Assembly (NCBI GenBank): GCA_027019325.1
Contig: JALUWT010000077.1
Coordinates: 1 to 55,286 of the forward strand
DNA: 55,286 bases
Direction of reading: 5' to 3'
From: Sulfurimonas sp.
Lineage (GTDB): Bacteria; Campylobacterota; Campylobacteria; Campylobacterales; Sulfurimonadaceae
The position numbers and the translations under genes are program-made. Every line of letters begins with the position of its first letter. Positions within the stretch are counted from its first letter, which is position 1. Shown here one piece after another: positions 16,380-25,800 of the stretch. A model generated the notes under the pieces. It searched no databases. It saw only the letters and a list, made by a program, of their open reading frames with translations, and was not told the origin of the DNA.

Positions 16380-17015
16380 AGTCATAAAGCCCGGATTGGT
16401 GAAGTTGGATTAGCGAACAACGGCATACTCTTCTTTGATGAGCTGCCATACTTTTCCAAATCTGTATTAGAGTCTCTGCGTGAGCCTATGCAGGAGAACA
16501 AAATACACATCTCACGTGTCAATGCAAAAGTGGAGTATCCGGCAAAATTTCTTTTTATCGGAGCGATGAACCCTTGTCCCTGTGGAAATCTTTTGGATGC
16601 GCATAAGGAGTGCCGCTGTAATGAACTTGAAATTCAGAGGTATAAAAACAGACTCTCTGAACCTTTTTTAGACAGGATTGACATATCGGTTGTGATGCAA
16701 AATGTAAGGGCTGAAGATAAGCCGAGTTTCTCTTCCAAAGAGTTGCATAAAAAGGTTGTTGAGGCAAATATTTTTAGACAAAAAAGAGGGCAGAAAAATT
16801 TTAATGCTAAGATGGCTGATAGTGAATTAGATGCGTATTGTGTGATGAGTGCAGCAGCAAATGAAACTTTGGCAATGGCCATAGAGCGCTTTCGCCTCTC
16901 TTTTAGAAGTATAAAAAAAGTGCAGAAAGTCTCTCGAACGATTGCAGATTTGGCAAGTTCTGAAGTGATTGAAAAAGAGCACCTGCTCGAGGCACTCTCA
17001 TATAGAAGACGTTAG
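16375..17015 (+). pseudogene. comM: comM (YifB-type Mg-chelatase-like helicase), 3' fragment cut by the transposon
   Basis: ComM is a hexameric helicase that extends branch migration during natural transformation. The visible frame reads GSHKARIGEVGLANNGILFF and continues with DELPYF (Walker B region), GAMNPCPCGN, the sensor/arginine region around RLSEPFLDRIDI, and the C-terminal Mg_chelatase_C domain ending LSYRRR. This is the back ~40% of a normal ~500-residue ComM; the Walker A half is missing. The ORF track shows only an internal ATG at 16488. In-frame homology continues upstream to the transposon boundary, so this is a broken gene rather than a short intact one. It ends tail-to-tail with metH, with no gap. 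Confidence 0.93.
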
Positions 17016-20000
17016 CTAGACGTTGTAGTAGGTAGCATCAGGATGATAGACCACAAGGGCTGACGTTGACTGCTCCGGATGAATTTGAAATGTCTCACTC
17101 AACTCGATGCCGAACTCTTCAGGTTTTAAGAGATTAAAGAGTGGACGGTTAAGCTCTAGATCTGGACAGGCTGCATAGCCAAAGGAGTAACGGCTTCCCT
17201 GGTAACGGTTCATGCGTACATCTGCGAGAGTGTTTCCTTCATCTTTTGCGATGTTAAGATCAAGTCGTATCTGTTTGTGGGCAATTTCTGCAAGTGCCTC
17301 CGCAAGTTCGACACCCAGACCGTGAAACTGATAATACTCTGTATAATCTCCACGCTCATATATCTCACGCTCTGCATCACTGAGTCTGCTGCCGGCACTT
17401 ACACAAGTAAGAGCCAAACAGTCATGTCTGTCTGCATGAAAAAAGTCACTGAGTGCACGGTGTGGTTTTTTACGCTGTCTTGGAAAGCTGAAAATCTCTT
17501 CCGCTCTGCCGATAACATGTTCTAAAGAATCACGATTTATCTCATCTTCACTAAACCATCCTTCACTCTCATCAAAGATAAGCAGCGAGTTGTCATCGCT
17601 TCTGCAAGGCCAGTAACCATAGAGGATAGTCGGTTCAAAAAGCTTCTCTTCAATAAAACGCTTTTTGAGTTTTTCATAAGCTGGCCAGACAACTTCATCG
17701 AGCTGTTTTTCATATGCCTCTTTGCTCATGCCTTTAGAGGAGTAGCCCCAGCGGGATTTAAAGAGGAGTTTATGATTTATCCACTCAAATGCCATCTCTA
17801 TCTGCTGGTCTGTCAGTTTTATTGCACGTCGTCCCCAAAATGGTGGCGTAGGAACCGCTACATCACGAGAAGGCATCTTAATCTCTTCAAAGGGAGGAAT
17901 GATGTACTCTTTCTCCTCTTTTTTCTCAACTTTTGGAGCATCAGGATGCAGGTTTGTGTCCATATTGCCAGCTTCTATACGGCTCATCGCTGTTACTCCG
18001 TCAAAGGCATCTTTACAGTAAAATATAGGCCCACTGTAAGCTTTTCGGCAAAAATCATCAATGAAAGAGCGTGTGAGTGCCGCACCGCCAAGTAAAACTG
18101 GAATTTGAATTCCTTTTTCTTCCAGGGTTGTGAGATTTTCAAGCATAACCTGTGTTGATTTTACAAGCAAACCGCTAAAACCAAGCGCGGAGATATGTCC
18201 ATCATTTAGTGTGTCAAGGAACTGTTCAAGGTCTACTTTGATACCGAGATTTTTGACTTTGTAGCCGTTGTTTGAGAGGATGATATCGACAAGATTTTTT
18301 CCAACATCATGGACATCTCCTTTGACTGTTCCAAGAACAAGTGTTGTGTCAACTGCTTTTTCTATTTTTGGCAGATAAGGGTTGAGGTAGTCCACTGTTT
18401 TTTTCATTGTCTCTGCAGATTGTAGAACAAAAGGAAGTTGCATCTGTCCGCTTCCAAAAAGTTCACCGACAACTTTCATCGCATCTATGAGAATTTCATT
18501 AACGATTTTCTCAGGAGCTATTTGCTGGCGCGCCTCTTCTACAAGAGGGATCATACGCTCTTTATCGCCGTCCATCAACAGTTTTGCAATTTTTTCTTCA
18601 TTGCTCATAGCAAGATATTGGGCATCTTCGGCTTCGTTATCAACGGCCTCTTTAGAACTAAAAGAGTCAATAAAAGTAAAAAGTGGCTCGTGCCCGCGGT
18701 TAAAGATAAGATTATCACAAATCTCCTGTTCCTCTTTACTTATTCTGTTAATCGGAATGATATGTTTGACATTGATGATAACGGAAGTAAGTCCTGCTTT
18801 GAGACAGTGGTGTAAAAACATGGAATTAAGATATGGCCGTGCATCTTTATCGAGTCCAAAAGAGATGTTAGAGAGTCCAAGTGTTGTGCCAACTTCGGGA
18901 TGTCTGCGTCTCAACTCACGTATGGCTTCGATGGTGTTGATTCCTGCATCGAGATACTCTGCATCACCGCTTCCCAAGGTAAAAGTAAGCACATCAAAGA
19001 CGAGATCCTCTTTTTTTAGACCGTGACGCTCAGTAGCGAGTTTGATGATACGCTCGGCAACGGCAATTTTATTTTCAACTGTCTTTGCCATTCCTACTTC
19101 ATCAATCGTAAGACATACAAGGGCTGCACCAAATTTTTTGGCCAGAGAGCAGACGGCATCAAATTTCTCTTCACCATCTTCAAGGTTCACAGAGTTAAGG
19201 ATAGGGCGGCCACCTATGTTTTTGAGCGCTGTTTCGAGTCCTTTTGTCTGCGTGGAGTCTGGCATAAGTGGGATAGGGATTTTTTGATTGTACATTCCCA
19301 TAACGGCATTCATATCTTTTGTCTCATCCCGTCCTGCAAAACCGACATTGACATCTAAAACATGTGCTCCTGCACGTACCTGTTGTTGTGCTACTGAGAG
19401 AGTACCCTCATAATCTTCTGCCAAAAGAAGTTCACGGAAAGCTTTTGAACCGGTTGCATTGCTGCGCTCTCCCATAAGAAGAGGTGCCGGCTGCTGCATC
19501 AGAGGAACGGTTGAGAAAAGTGATGCCAGTGAGTTCTCCTGTGAGCCGCTTGCTGCTTTTGGAGTGAGATTTTCTACACGGTTAACAAGCGCACGGATAT
19601 GCTGCGGGGTTGTTCCACAGCAGCCGCCTAAAAAGCTGACACCGTCATACTTTAAAAAGTTCTCCTGCTTGTCTGCAAACTCATCCGGTCCCATTGGGTA
19701 GTAGGTATACCCTCCACGGTTTTGCGGCAGTCCGGCATTTGCGTGAACAGAAATCGGTTTTTCCCAAAGTTGTGAGAGGGTTTTGACATGCTTTTCAAGC
19801 TGCTCGGGCCCTGTTCCACAGTTGAAACCAAGTGAAATGATATTAAAAGGCTCCATAATAGTTGCAATTGTTTGCGCATCAGTTCCAATAAGCATCGAAC
19901 CACTCAGTTCAATTGTTACGGAGACCATAATAGGAATCTCGACCTCTTTTTGGCGGCAGGCCTCTTCGCAGGCATGCAGGGCTGCTTTTATTTGCAGTGG

Positions 20001-20498
20001 ATCTTGACAGGTTTCAAGCAGAAAAACATCAACGCCGCCATCTATGAGTGCTAGACAAAACTCTGTATACCCTGCGAACATTGCATCATAAGTGATGTGT
20101 CCCAAAGAGGGCAGCTTTGTTCCCGGTCCGATAGAGCCGAGACAAAAACGGGGATGCTCCGGTGTGGAAAATGCTGCACACTGTTTTTTTACCAGCTCGG
20201 CACCGGCTTTGGTAAGCTCATAAGCACGCTCACCTATTTGATACTCATCAAGAACCCAGGAAAAAGAGCCAAAAGTATTTGTCGTGATAAAATCTGCACC
20301 GGCAGTCAAGTACGCACTAAAAATATCATTCATAATATCAGGTGCTGTTACATTTAAGAGTTCATTACACCCCTCATTGTCTTCCCATGCTTCTTTTGAA
20401 ATCTGGTCATCACGCTGTTGCAGCTGCGTACCCATAGCCCCGTCAATGATAAGGGGACGTTTTTTGATAGTTTTTAAGATGTATTGTTTTGTTGTCAT
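17016..20498 (-). CDS. metH: Cobalamin-dependent methionine synthase
   Basis: MetH moves a methyl group from methyltetrahydrofolate via cobalamin to homocysteine, making methionine. The 1160-residue protein has all four modules. The homocysteine domain carries zinc cysteines in GFNCGTGP and GGCCGTTP. The pterin-binding domain includes LDVNVGFAGRDE. The cobalamin domain has DVHDVGKN near residue 731. The C-terminal AdoMet reactivation domain contains YGYWPCRSDDNSL. The track start is a TTG; ATG at 20498 is more likely. It stands alone, with a divergent neighbour upstream and comM 3' facing it. Confidence 0.96.
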   Translation of the reverse strand: MTTKQYILKTIKKRPLIIDGAMGTQLQQRDDQISKEAWEDNEGCNELLNVTAPDIMNDIFSAYLTAGADFITTNTFGSFSWVLDEYQIGERAYELTKAGAELVKKQCAAFSTPEHPRFCLGSIGPGTKLPSLGHITYDAMFAGYTEFCLALIDGGVDVFLLETCQDPLQIKAALHACEEACRQKEVEIPIMVSVTIELSGSMLIGTDAQTIATIMEPFNIISLGFNCGTGPEQLEKHVKTLSQLWEKPISVHANAGLPQNRGGYTYYPMGPDEFADKQENFLKYDGVSFLGGCCGTTPQHIRALVNRVENLTPKAASGSQENSLASLFSTVPLMQQPAPLLMGERSNATGSKAFRELLLAEDYEGTLSVAQQQVRAGAHVLDVNVGFAGRDETKDMNAVMGMYNQKIPIPLMPDSTQTKGLETALKNIGGRPILNSVNLEDGEEKFDAVCSLAKKFGAALVCLTIDEVGMAKTVENKIAVAERIIKLATERHGLKKEDLVFDVLTFTLGSGDAEYLDAGINTIEAIRELRRRHPEVGTTLGLSNISFGLDKDARPYLNSMFLHHCLKAGLTSVIINVKHIIPINRISKEEQEICDNLIFNRGHEPLFTFIDSFSSKEAVDNEAEDAQYLAMSNEEKIAKLLMDGDKERMIPLVEEARQQIAPEKIVNEILIDAMKVVGELFGSGQMQLPFVLQSAETMKKTVDYLNPYLPKIEKAVDTTLVLGTVKGDVHDVGKNLVDIILSNNGYKVKNLGIKVDLEQFLDTLNDGHISALGFSGLLVKSTQVMLENLTTLEEKGIQIPVLLGGAALTRSFIDDFCRKAYSGPIFYCKDAFDGVTAMSRIEAGNMDTNLHPDAPKVEKKEEKEYIIPPFEEIKMPSRDVAVPTPPFWGRRAIKLTDQQIEMAFEWINHKLLFKSRWGYSSKGMSKEAYEKQLDEVVWPAYEKLKKRFIEEKLFEPTILYGYWPCRSDDNSLLIFDESEGWFSEDEINRDSLEHVIGRAEEIFSFPRQRKKPHRALSDFFHADRHDCLALTCVSAGSRLSDAEREIYERGDYTEYYQFHGLGVELAEALAEIAHKQIRLDLNIAKDEGNTLADVRMNRYQGSRYSFGYAACPDLELNRPLFNLLKPEEFGIELSETFQIHPEQSTSALVVYHPDATYYNV

Positions 20499-20627
20499 AT
20501 GCAAAATCTTTGTATAATATTGCTTTTATTTTAGCGAAAATGTTTATAAAAACTGCTGTATTTGAATCGGCAAAGAAATCTTTTAAGCAATAATAGAGAT
20601 AAAGTGACGAAATAAACTAAAAAAGTA

Positions 20628-20657
20628 TTGACTTTATTCGTCAAAAGAGTGTATAAT
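20628..20657 (+). promoter_or_regulatory. Sigma-70 promoter for the recombinase-like gene and ccoG
   Basis: TTGACT (20628-20633) and TATAAT (20652-20657) are separated by 18 bp, about 42 bp before the start codon. This is the clearest consensus promoter in the window. Confidence 0.7.
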
Positions 20658-20698
20658 GACGATGAAAATCAATAAATAAGAGAGGTTTAATCGTTAAA

Positions 20699-21334
20699 AT
20701 GGTGATTGCATATATAAGACCAGATAAGAATTTTGCACCTGCACATGAACAATTGCAGTTGATAAACTCTTATGCTATGACGAACAATCTTGTTATTGAT
20801 GATGAATTTGTTGATTACACATCCCAAAACAAGCGTCTCCAAGAGAGAAGCGAAGTAACAAAATACTTTCAGTCAAAAATCAGAACGACACTGCTTATTT
20901 ATGATGTCTGGGTATTGACTACAAATATGGAAGATTTGATTCAGATGTTTTCCTGTCTGCTTAAAAATGAATTTAATGTTCATTTTATTAAGCAATCTGT
21001 TATAATGACACAACAGAGCAGTGTGATGCTTGTATTGGGATTGATGGATCAGCTTCGTCAAAGAGTTCAGAATGAATCCAAAAGGGTTATTGGTCGACCA
21101 AAGGGGAGTCGTTCGAATTCAAAATTTGATGTATATATAAATGATATTATTGCATTTATAAAAGATGGTAAAAGTGTGAGCGAAATGGCAAGGGTTTTAA
21201 ATGTGAGCAGAAGTTCACTCAAAGACTACATAGAGTCACGTGAACTGAAGCAGGTCGCATTTGGATCACTGCTGCCTAAAGCGCCAAAAGATGCAGAAGA
21301 ACAGGTAATCAATACAATTACCTGTCCAAATTAA
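20699..21334 (+). CDS. Degenerate serine-recombinase-like protein with C-terminal HTH
   Basis: The N-terminus (VIAYIRPDKNFAPAHEQLQL) follows the resolvase fold pattern, whose usual form is YxRVSTxxQ, but the catalytic serine position reads PDK. The usual DRLxRS arginine segment is replaced by DVWVLTTNMEDL. The middle has VIGRPKGSR, the linker before the HTH in invertases. The C-terminus (SVSEMARVLNVSRSSLKDYI) is a clear recombinase-type HTH. It is likely a DNA-binding regulator rather than an active recombinase. It sits 18 bp upstream of ccoG behind a strong promoter, so the two are probably cotranscribed. The 211-residue length is normal for this family. What it regulates is not known. Confidence 0.7.
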   Translation: MVIAYIRPDKNFAPAHEQLQLINSYAMTNNLVIDDEFVDYTSQNKRLQERSEVTKYFQSKIRTTLLIYDVWVLTTNMEDLIQMFSCLLKNEFNVHFIKQSVIMTQQSSVMLVLGLMDQLRQRVQNESKRVIGRPKGSRSNSKFDVYINDIIAFIKDGKSVSEMARVLNVSRSSLKDYIESRELKQVAFGSLLPKAPKDAEEQVINTITCPN

Positions 21335-21352
21335 TAAAACGGGAGATTATAT

Positions 21353-22810
21353 ATGAGTGAAGAGAAAAAAGGTATAAAAATACCTACACCTTGGAGAATT
21401 AAAAGATATTATGTCTATGCATTGGCAACGGTTGTTGCTTTAGGACTTCCATGGATACATATTAATGGACATCAGTTTTTTATGCTGAGTTTTGATAAGA
21501 TGAAACTAGATCTTGCCTTTGTACAGTTTGACATGCAAGAGCTTTATCTTATGCCATTTTTACTTATGCTTCTGTTTTTAGGAATATTTGGAATGACAGT
21601 TATGGGTGGACGTGTTTTTTGTGGTTGGGTATGTCCGCAGACTGTATTTCGCGTTATCTACCGTGACCTGATTGAGACAAAACTTTTACATCTACGTAAA
21701 CGTATTGGCAATAAACAGCAAGATCCGGATATGTCAAAAGCAGAAAATAAAGTAAAAAAACTGCTTGCTATTCTCATTTGGACAATGTTGGCAATTGTTG
21801 CAGGTGCTGACTTTATGTGGTACTTTATTCCGCCAGAGACGTTCTTTCAGTATATTATGCATCCTGCTGAGCACACTACAATGCTTGGTTTCGTTTTTGG
21901 AATTGCTGCATTTTTAGTCTATGACATTGTAATTTTAAAAGAGAACTTTTGTGTCTATGTTTGTCCTTACTCTCGTGTGCAGTCAGTTCTGTATGATGAG
22001 CATACAGTTATGGCGCTATATGATGAGCACAGAGGTGGAAAAATTTATGATGATGATGAGCATGGCGAACATCATAAACTTGTAAACAAACAAAAAGAGC
22101 TGCAGGCAGTGGATCCAAGTGCTGAGTGTACAACTTGTGAGAAGTGTGTCACTGTTTGTCCTACACATATTGATATTCGTCAGGGTCTGCAGCTTGAGTG
22201 TATCAACTGTTTAGAGTGTGTGGATGCCTGTACAACGGTAATGGGTAAACTCGGCAAACCATCTCTTGTAACATGGTCAAGTGATTATGAGATTGTTGAG
22301 AGAAAAGGAAAAACTAAATATTTCCGTCCAAAAATTATTGCATACATTGTTTTACTTGTTGGTATTATGTTAGCGCTTGCATATATGGGTACAACAAAAG
22401 AGCATATGCTTCTCAATATCAACAAAGAGACAAGACTTTATTCCATCAGACATTATGAGAACAACAAGTTTGCGGTAGAGAACTCTTATATTTTTCTGTT
22501 ACAAAATACAGAGGGCAAAGCGATGAAATATTACTTTGATGTAATCTCTCCAAAAGGGATGGAAGGTAAAATTAAGATTATTAAACCATCTAAACCGTTT
22601 AGAGTAGTTCCAGATGTTAAAAAGAAAAAAATCGTTACGCTCAAAACAACAGAGATGCTCGCGGATAACACAAGAAAAGATACAGTAATTCCTATTAAGA
22701 TTCATGCATATGCACTTGACAAGGATGGTAAGCCAAGTAAAGTAATCTCTGTATATAGAGACACAATATTTATTTTTCCAAAAGAGGATGTCTTAGGAAT
22801 TAAAAAGTAA
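21353..22810 (+). CDS. ccoG: Cytochrome c oxidase accessory protein CcoG (FixG/RdxA)
   Basis: CcoG is a membrane Fe-S protein that helps reduce copper for assembly of cbb3-type oxidase. The 485-residue protein has several TM helices and a CGWVCPQTVFRV segment (FeS or copper-related cysteines). Two ferredoxin clusters are encoded in CTTCEKCVTVCP and CINCLECVDACT, and an Ig-like periplasmic C-terminal domain follows. Cotranscription with the recombinase-like gene is likely from the 18-bp spacing. No cbb3 structural genes are in the window. Confidence 0.95.
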   Translation: MSEEKKGIKIPTPWRIKRYYVYALATVVALGLPWIHINGHQFFMLSFDKMKLDLAFVQFDMQELYLMPFLLMLLFLGIFGMTVMGGRVFCGWVCPQTVFRVIYRDLIETKLLHLRKRIGNKQQDPDMSKAENKVKKLLAILIWTMLAIVAGADFMWYFIPPETFFQYIMHPAEHTTMLGFVFGIAAFLVYDIVILKENFCVYVCPYSRVQSVLYDEHTVMALYDEHRGGKIYDDDEHGEHHKLVNKQKELQAVDPSAECTTCEKCVTVCPTHIDIRQGLQLECINCLECVDACTTVMGKLGKPSLVTWSSDYEIVERKGKTKYFRPKIIAYIVLLVGIMLALAYMGTTKEHMLLNINKETRLYSIRHYENNKFAVENSYIFLLQNTEGKAMKYYFDVISPKGMEGKIKIIKPSKPFRVVPDVKKKKIVTLKTTEMLADNTRKDTVIPIKIHAYALDKDGKPSKVISVYRDTIFIFPKEDVLGIKK

Positions 22811-22834
22811 TAATCATACTTTAATCAAAAAAGG

Positions 22835-22865
22835 ACTAAACTTCATTAATTTAATGGAGTTTAGT
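22835..22865 (+). promoter_or_regulatory. Long hairpin between ccoG and the DUF748 gene
   Basis: ACTAAACT(T)CATTAA pairs with TTAATG(G)AGTTTAGT, giving about 14 base pairs (one G-U) and a tiny loop, followed by TTTTG. It could act as a terminator for ccoG. The right arm contains the GGAG ribosome site, and the TTG start at 22867 follows immediately, so the structure would also hide the start of the next gene. Confidence 0.65.
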
Positions 22866-22866
22866 T

Positions 22867-25800
22867 TTGTTTAAAAAAATCGTCAAATCTCTCTTGTATT
22901 TTTTTCTTGCTTATCTCTTTGCAGGGTTTTTTATATTGCCTCTTATTTTAAAGCCGCAGTTGATTAAAATCATAGAAATGCAAACAAATACACAAGTTAG
23001 TATCAAATCGCTTGCTTTTAATCCCCTAATATTTAGACTTGCAATCAATGACCTTCGTCTTAAAAATCTTACAAATGAAGCCCTTTTCTCTTTTTACTCA
23101 TTGAACCTGAATCTCAACCCTATATCCCTTCTGTATGGTGCTTTAGAGCTAAAAGAGCTCTCTTTGGTATCGCCGCAACTCTATTTAGTCTATAACAAAG
23201 ACAAGAGTATCAATCTTCTTAATGTCCTGAAAAATAAAAAAGAGAGACAAAAAGAGGAGCCAAAAAATTCTGAAAAAAGTAGTATGCCAAGGGTGATTGT
23301 CGATAAGATAAAACTAGAGGGTGGTAGACTGTTTTATAAAGACTTTACACGTCCGACACCTTTTGCTTTCTCTTTGGAAAATATTGGCTTTACTCTCAAT
23401 AATTTTGATACAAAAAAAATCACAAAAAATAGTGCCGATCTTCGTCTCTACTCAAAACTGGGTGATGGCGGTTTTATTGATTTCAAAAGCCAAATATTGA
23501 GTCTAACACCTTTTAAAATCAAGGGAAGTTTGGCATTTGAAGCCAGTAAACTCTACACAGAGTGGAAGTATATGCAAGATGTGCTGAAGCTTGAAGTAGC
23601 TGATGGAAAAGTCTCTTTTAACACAAAATTTGCGCTAAATCTCGATGATTTGAATGCAACAAAGATAGAAGACTTTAATCTTGCGCTTGAAAAACTGCGC
23701 ATAAAACCAAAAGATAAAGAGAAAGATATACTCAACCTAGATATGCTTTATGTAAAAAATGCAAATATACTGCCCTTGCAGCAAGATGTCAAGATAGAAA
23801 AAATGGGACTTTACGGCTTGAATGTTAAAGTAAAACGTTCTAAAAATGGTCTTATTGACTGGCTGAATTATATAAAAATGCAGGGTGCTCAAAGTAATAG
23901 AACAAAAAAGAGTGCAGCTCAAAGCAGTAGCACAAAGCCATGGAGTGTTACACTTCAAGAGCTTGATTTGGAAAAGATTGCTCTGCGCTTTAAAGATGAA
24001 GCAGTCTATCCAAATGTCACAACGACGATTGATGAGCTGGATGTGCATGCGCAGAAGCTGACACTTTTAGGTCTGAAGCCTTTTGATTATCAGATAAAAG
24101 TAGCTTTGAATGGTTCAGGAGCATGCGATATTAATGGAACATTGGCACATAGAAATTTCAATCTTCTTGCAAATACAGCCTGTAAAAACCTTGACATTGC
24201 CCATTACAGACCTTACATAGAGACAGCCGCAAAAGCGAACCTGAAAAAATTTGACCTTAGTTTATCACGTGCATTTTTAGATTTTCAAGTAGCAACACAA
24301 GTTGCAGAGAATAACAGCAGTTTCGGGATTGCTGTAGAGGATGCAAATCTAAGTGTAAGAGAATTGCTTCTACGCAAAAAAAGTACAAAAGAGGAGTTGG
24401 TAAAGTTTAAAGATTTTACTATCAAGGGTATAGCGCTCAGTACTCCTAAAAGAGAGCTCTCTGTTGCAGATGTGGAGTTAAATAGATTTGTTGCGAATTT
24501 GGTACGACAAAAAAATGGTGTCATGAATGTTGCCGATATTGTTATTCCTAAAAAGAGCAAAAAATCTTCTCATAAATCAGCGAATAAAGAGAAAGCTTAT
24601 AGTGTTACAGTAAAACATATAGCGCTTAATGGCGCAAAAGTAGGGCTAGTAGATAAAACGCTCACACAAAACCAAAAACATTTACTCGATAAAATCAATA
24701 TAGCCGTGAATAATTTTGATATTAAAAAAAGAAGCTGGTTGCAATACAAAGCTTCTCTGCGTGTGAATAAAAAAGGAGTGATTCGCGCAGGTGGAAAGCT
24801 GAGACATACACCACTCAAGCAGAACGGATTTTTGAGTGCAAGAAGGCTCTCTTTAACTGATTTGACGCCTTACTTGCAGGAGAAAAGTTATCTGCGTGTT
24901 GATGACGGAAGGCTCTCGTTTAAAATAAAAGAGAGTTATGCCCACTCTAAAAAATATCCTGACTTGAGAATTAAGGGAGAGGCAGCGCTCAATTCCCTTT
25001 TTGTCAGCAACACAAATGATGCCAACTCTTCACTTTTTTCTTTAAATGAACTACGTGTGAAACCTTTTACACTGGAGCTGTTTCCAAACAGACTCTATGT
25101 CGATGAGGTAGATATAGACTCTTTTTATATTACGGCAGAGCTTGATGCAAACAAAACAACTAACTTTGCAAAATTAATGAAAAAAGGAACGCAAGCACAA
25201 GAACAGAAGCCGAAACAAGAGGTAAAAAAAGAGGCTAAAGCAAGTGCTTTCCCTGTTAAGGTTGTAAAAATAAATGTGAAAAACGGAAGTGCAGCTTTTA
25301 GTGATCTCTCTCTGCCTATAAAATTTAAAACACAAATTCATGGTTTAGAAGGCGCATTTTATGCAGTTTCAAGTACGCCCGGAGATACGACCTACGTAGA
25401 TATTGATGGTGAAGTAGATAAATATGGCTCGACAAAACTTATAGGAAGTGTTGACAGTTTTAACCCAAAAGAGTACACCGATTTGAATTTTAACTTTAAA
25501 AATCTAGACCTGCATGCGATGAGCGGTTACAGTGCTTCTTTTGCAGGCTATGAAATAAATTCGGGAAAACTTTATTTGGATTTGGGTTATGAGATTATGC
25601 ACGGGCAGCTTAATGCTACGAACAATATCATGATAAAGGAAATAAAACTTGGCAAGGAGCTTGAGAGTGAGGATGTGAATCATCTTCCCCTTGGTTTTGT
25701 CATAGGTTTGTTAGAAGACAGTGAAGGTATCATAGATATTGATATGCCGATTGCAGGGAATGTTGATGCACCAGATTTCAAATATGGCACTTTGGTTTGG

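Noticed and set aside
16488-17015. Intact short ATPase gene starting at the internal ATG
   Set aside because: ComM homology continues in frame upstream of that ATG to the transposon end, and the Walker A half is missing, so it is a truncated gene.
18487-20517. Plus-strand ORFs inside metH (for example 18487-19026)
   Set aside because: They are antisense shadows of metH; the minus frame shows uninterrupted conserved motifs.
20699-21334. Active resolvase belonging to the transposon
   Set aside because: It lies 4 kb outside the element beyond metH, and both the catalytic serine and arginine patterns are missing.
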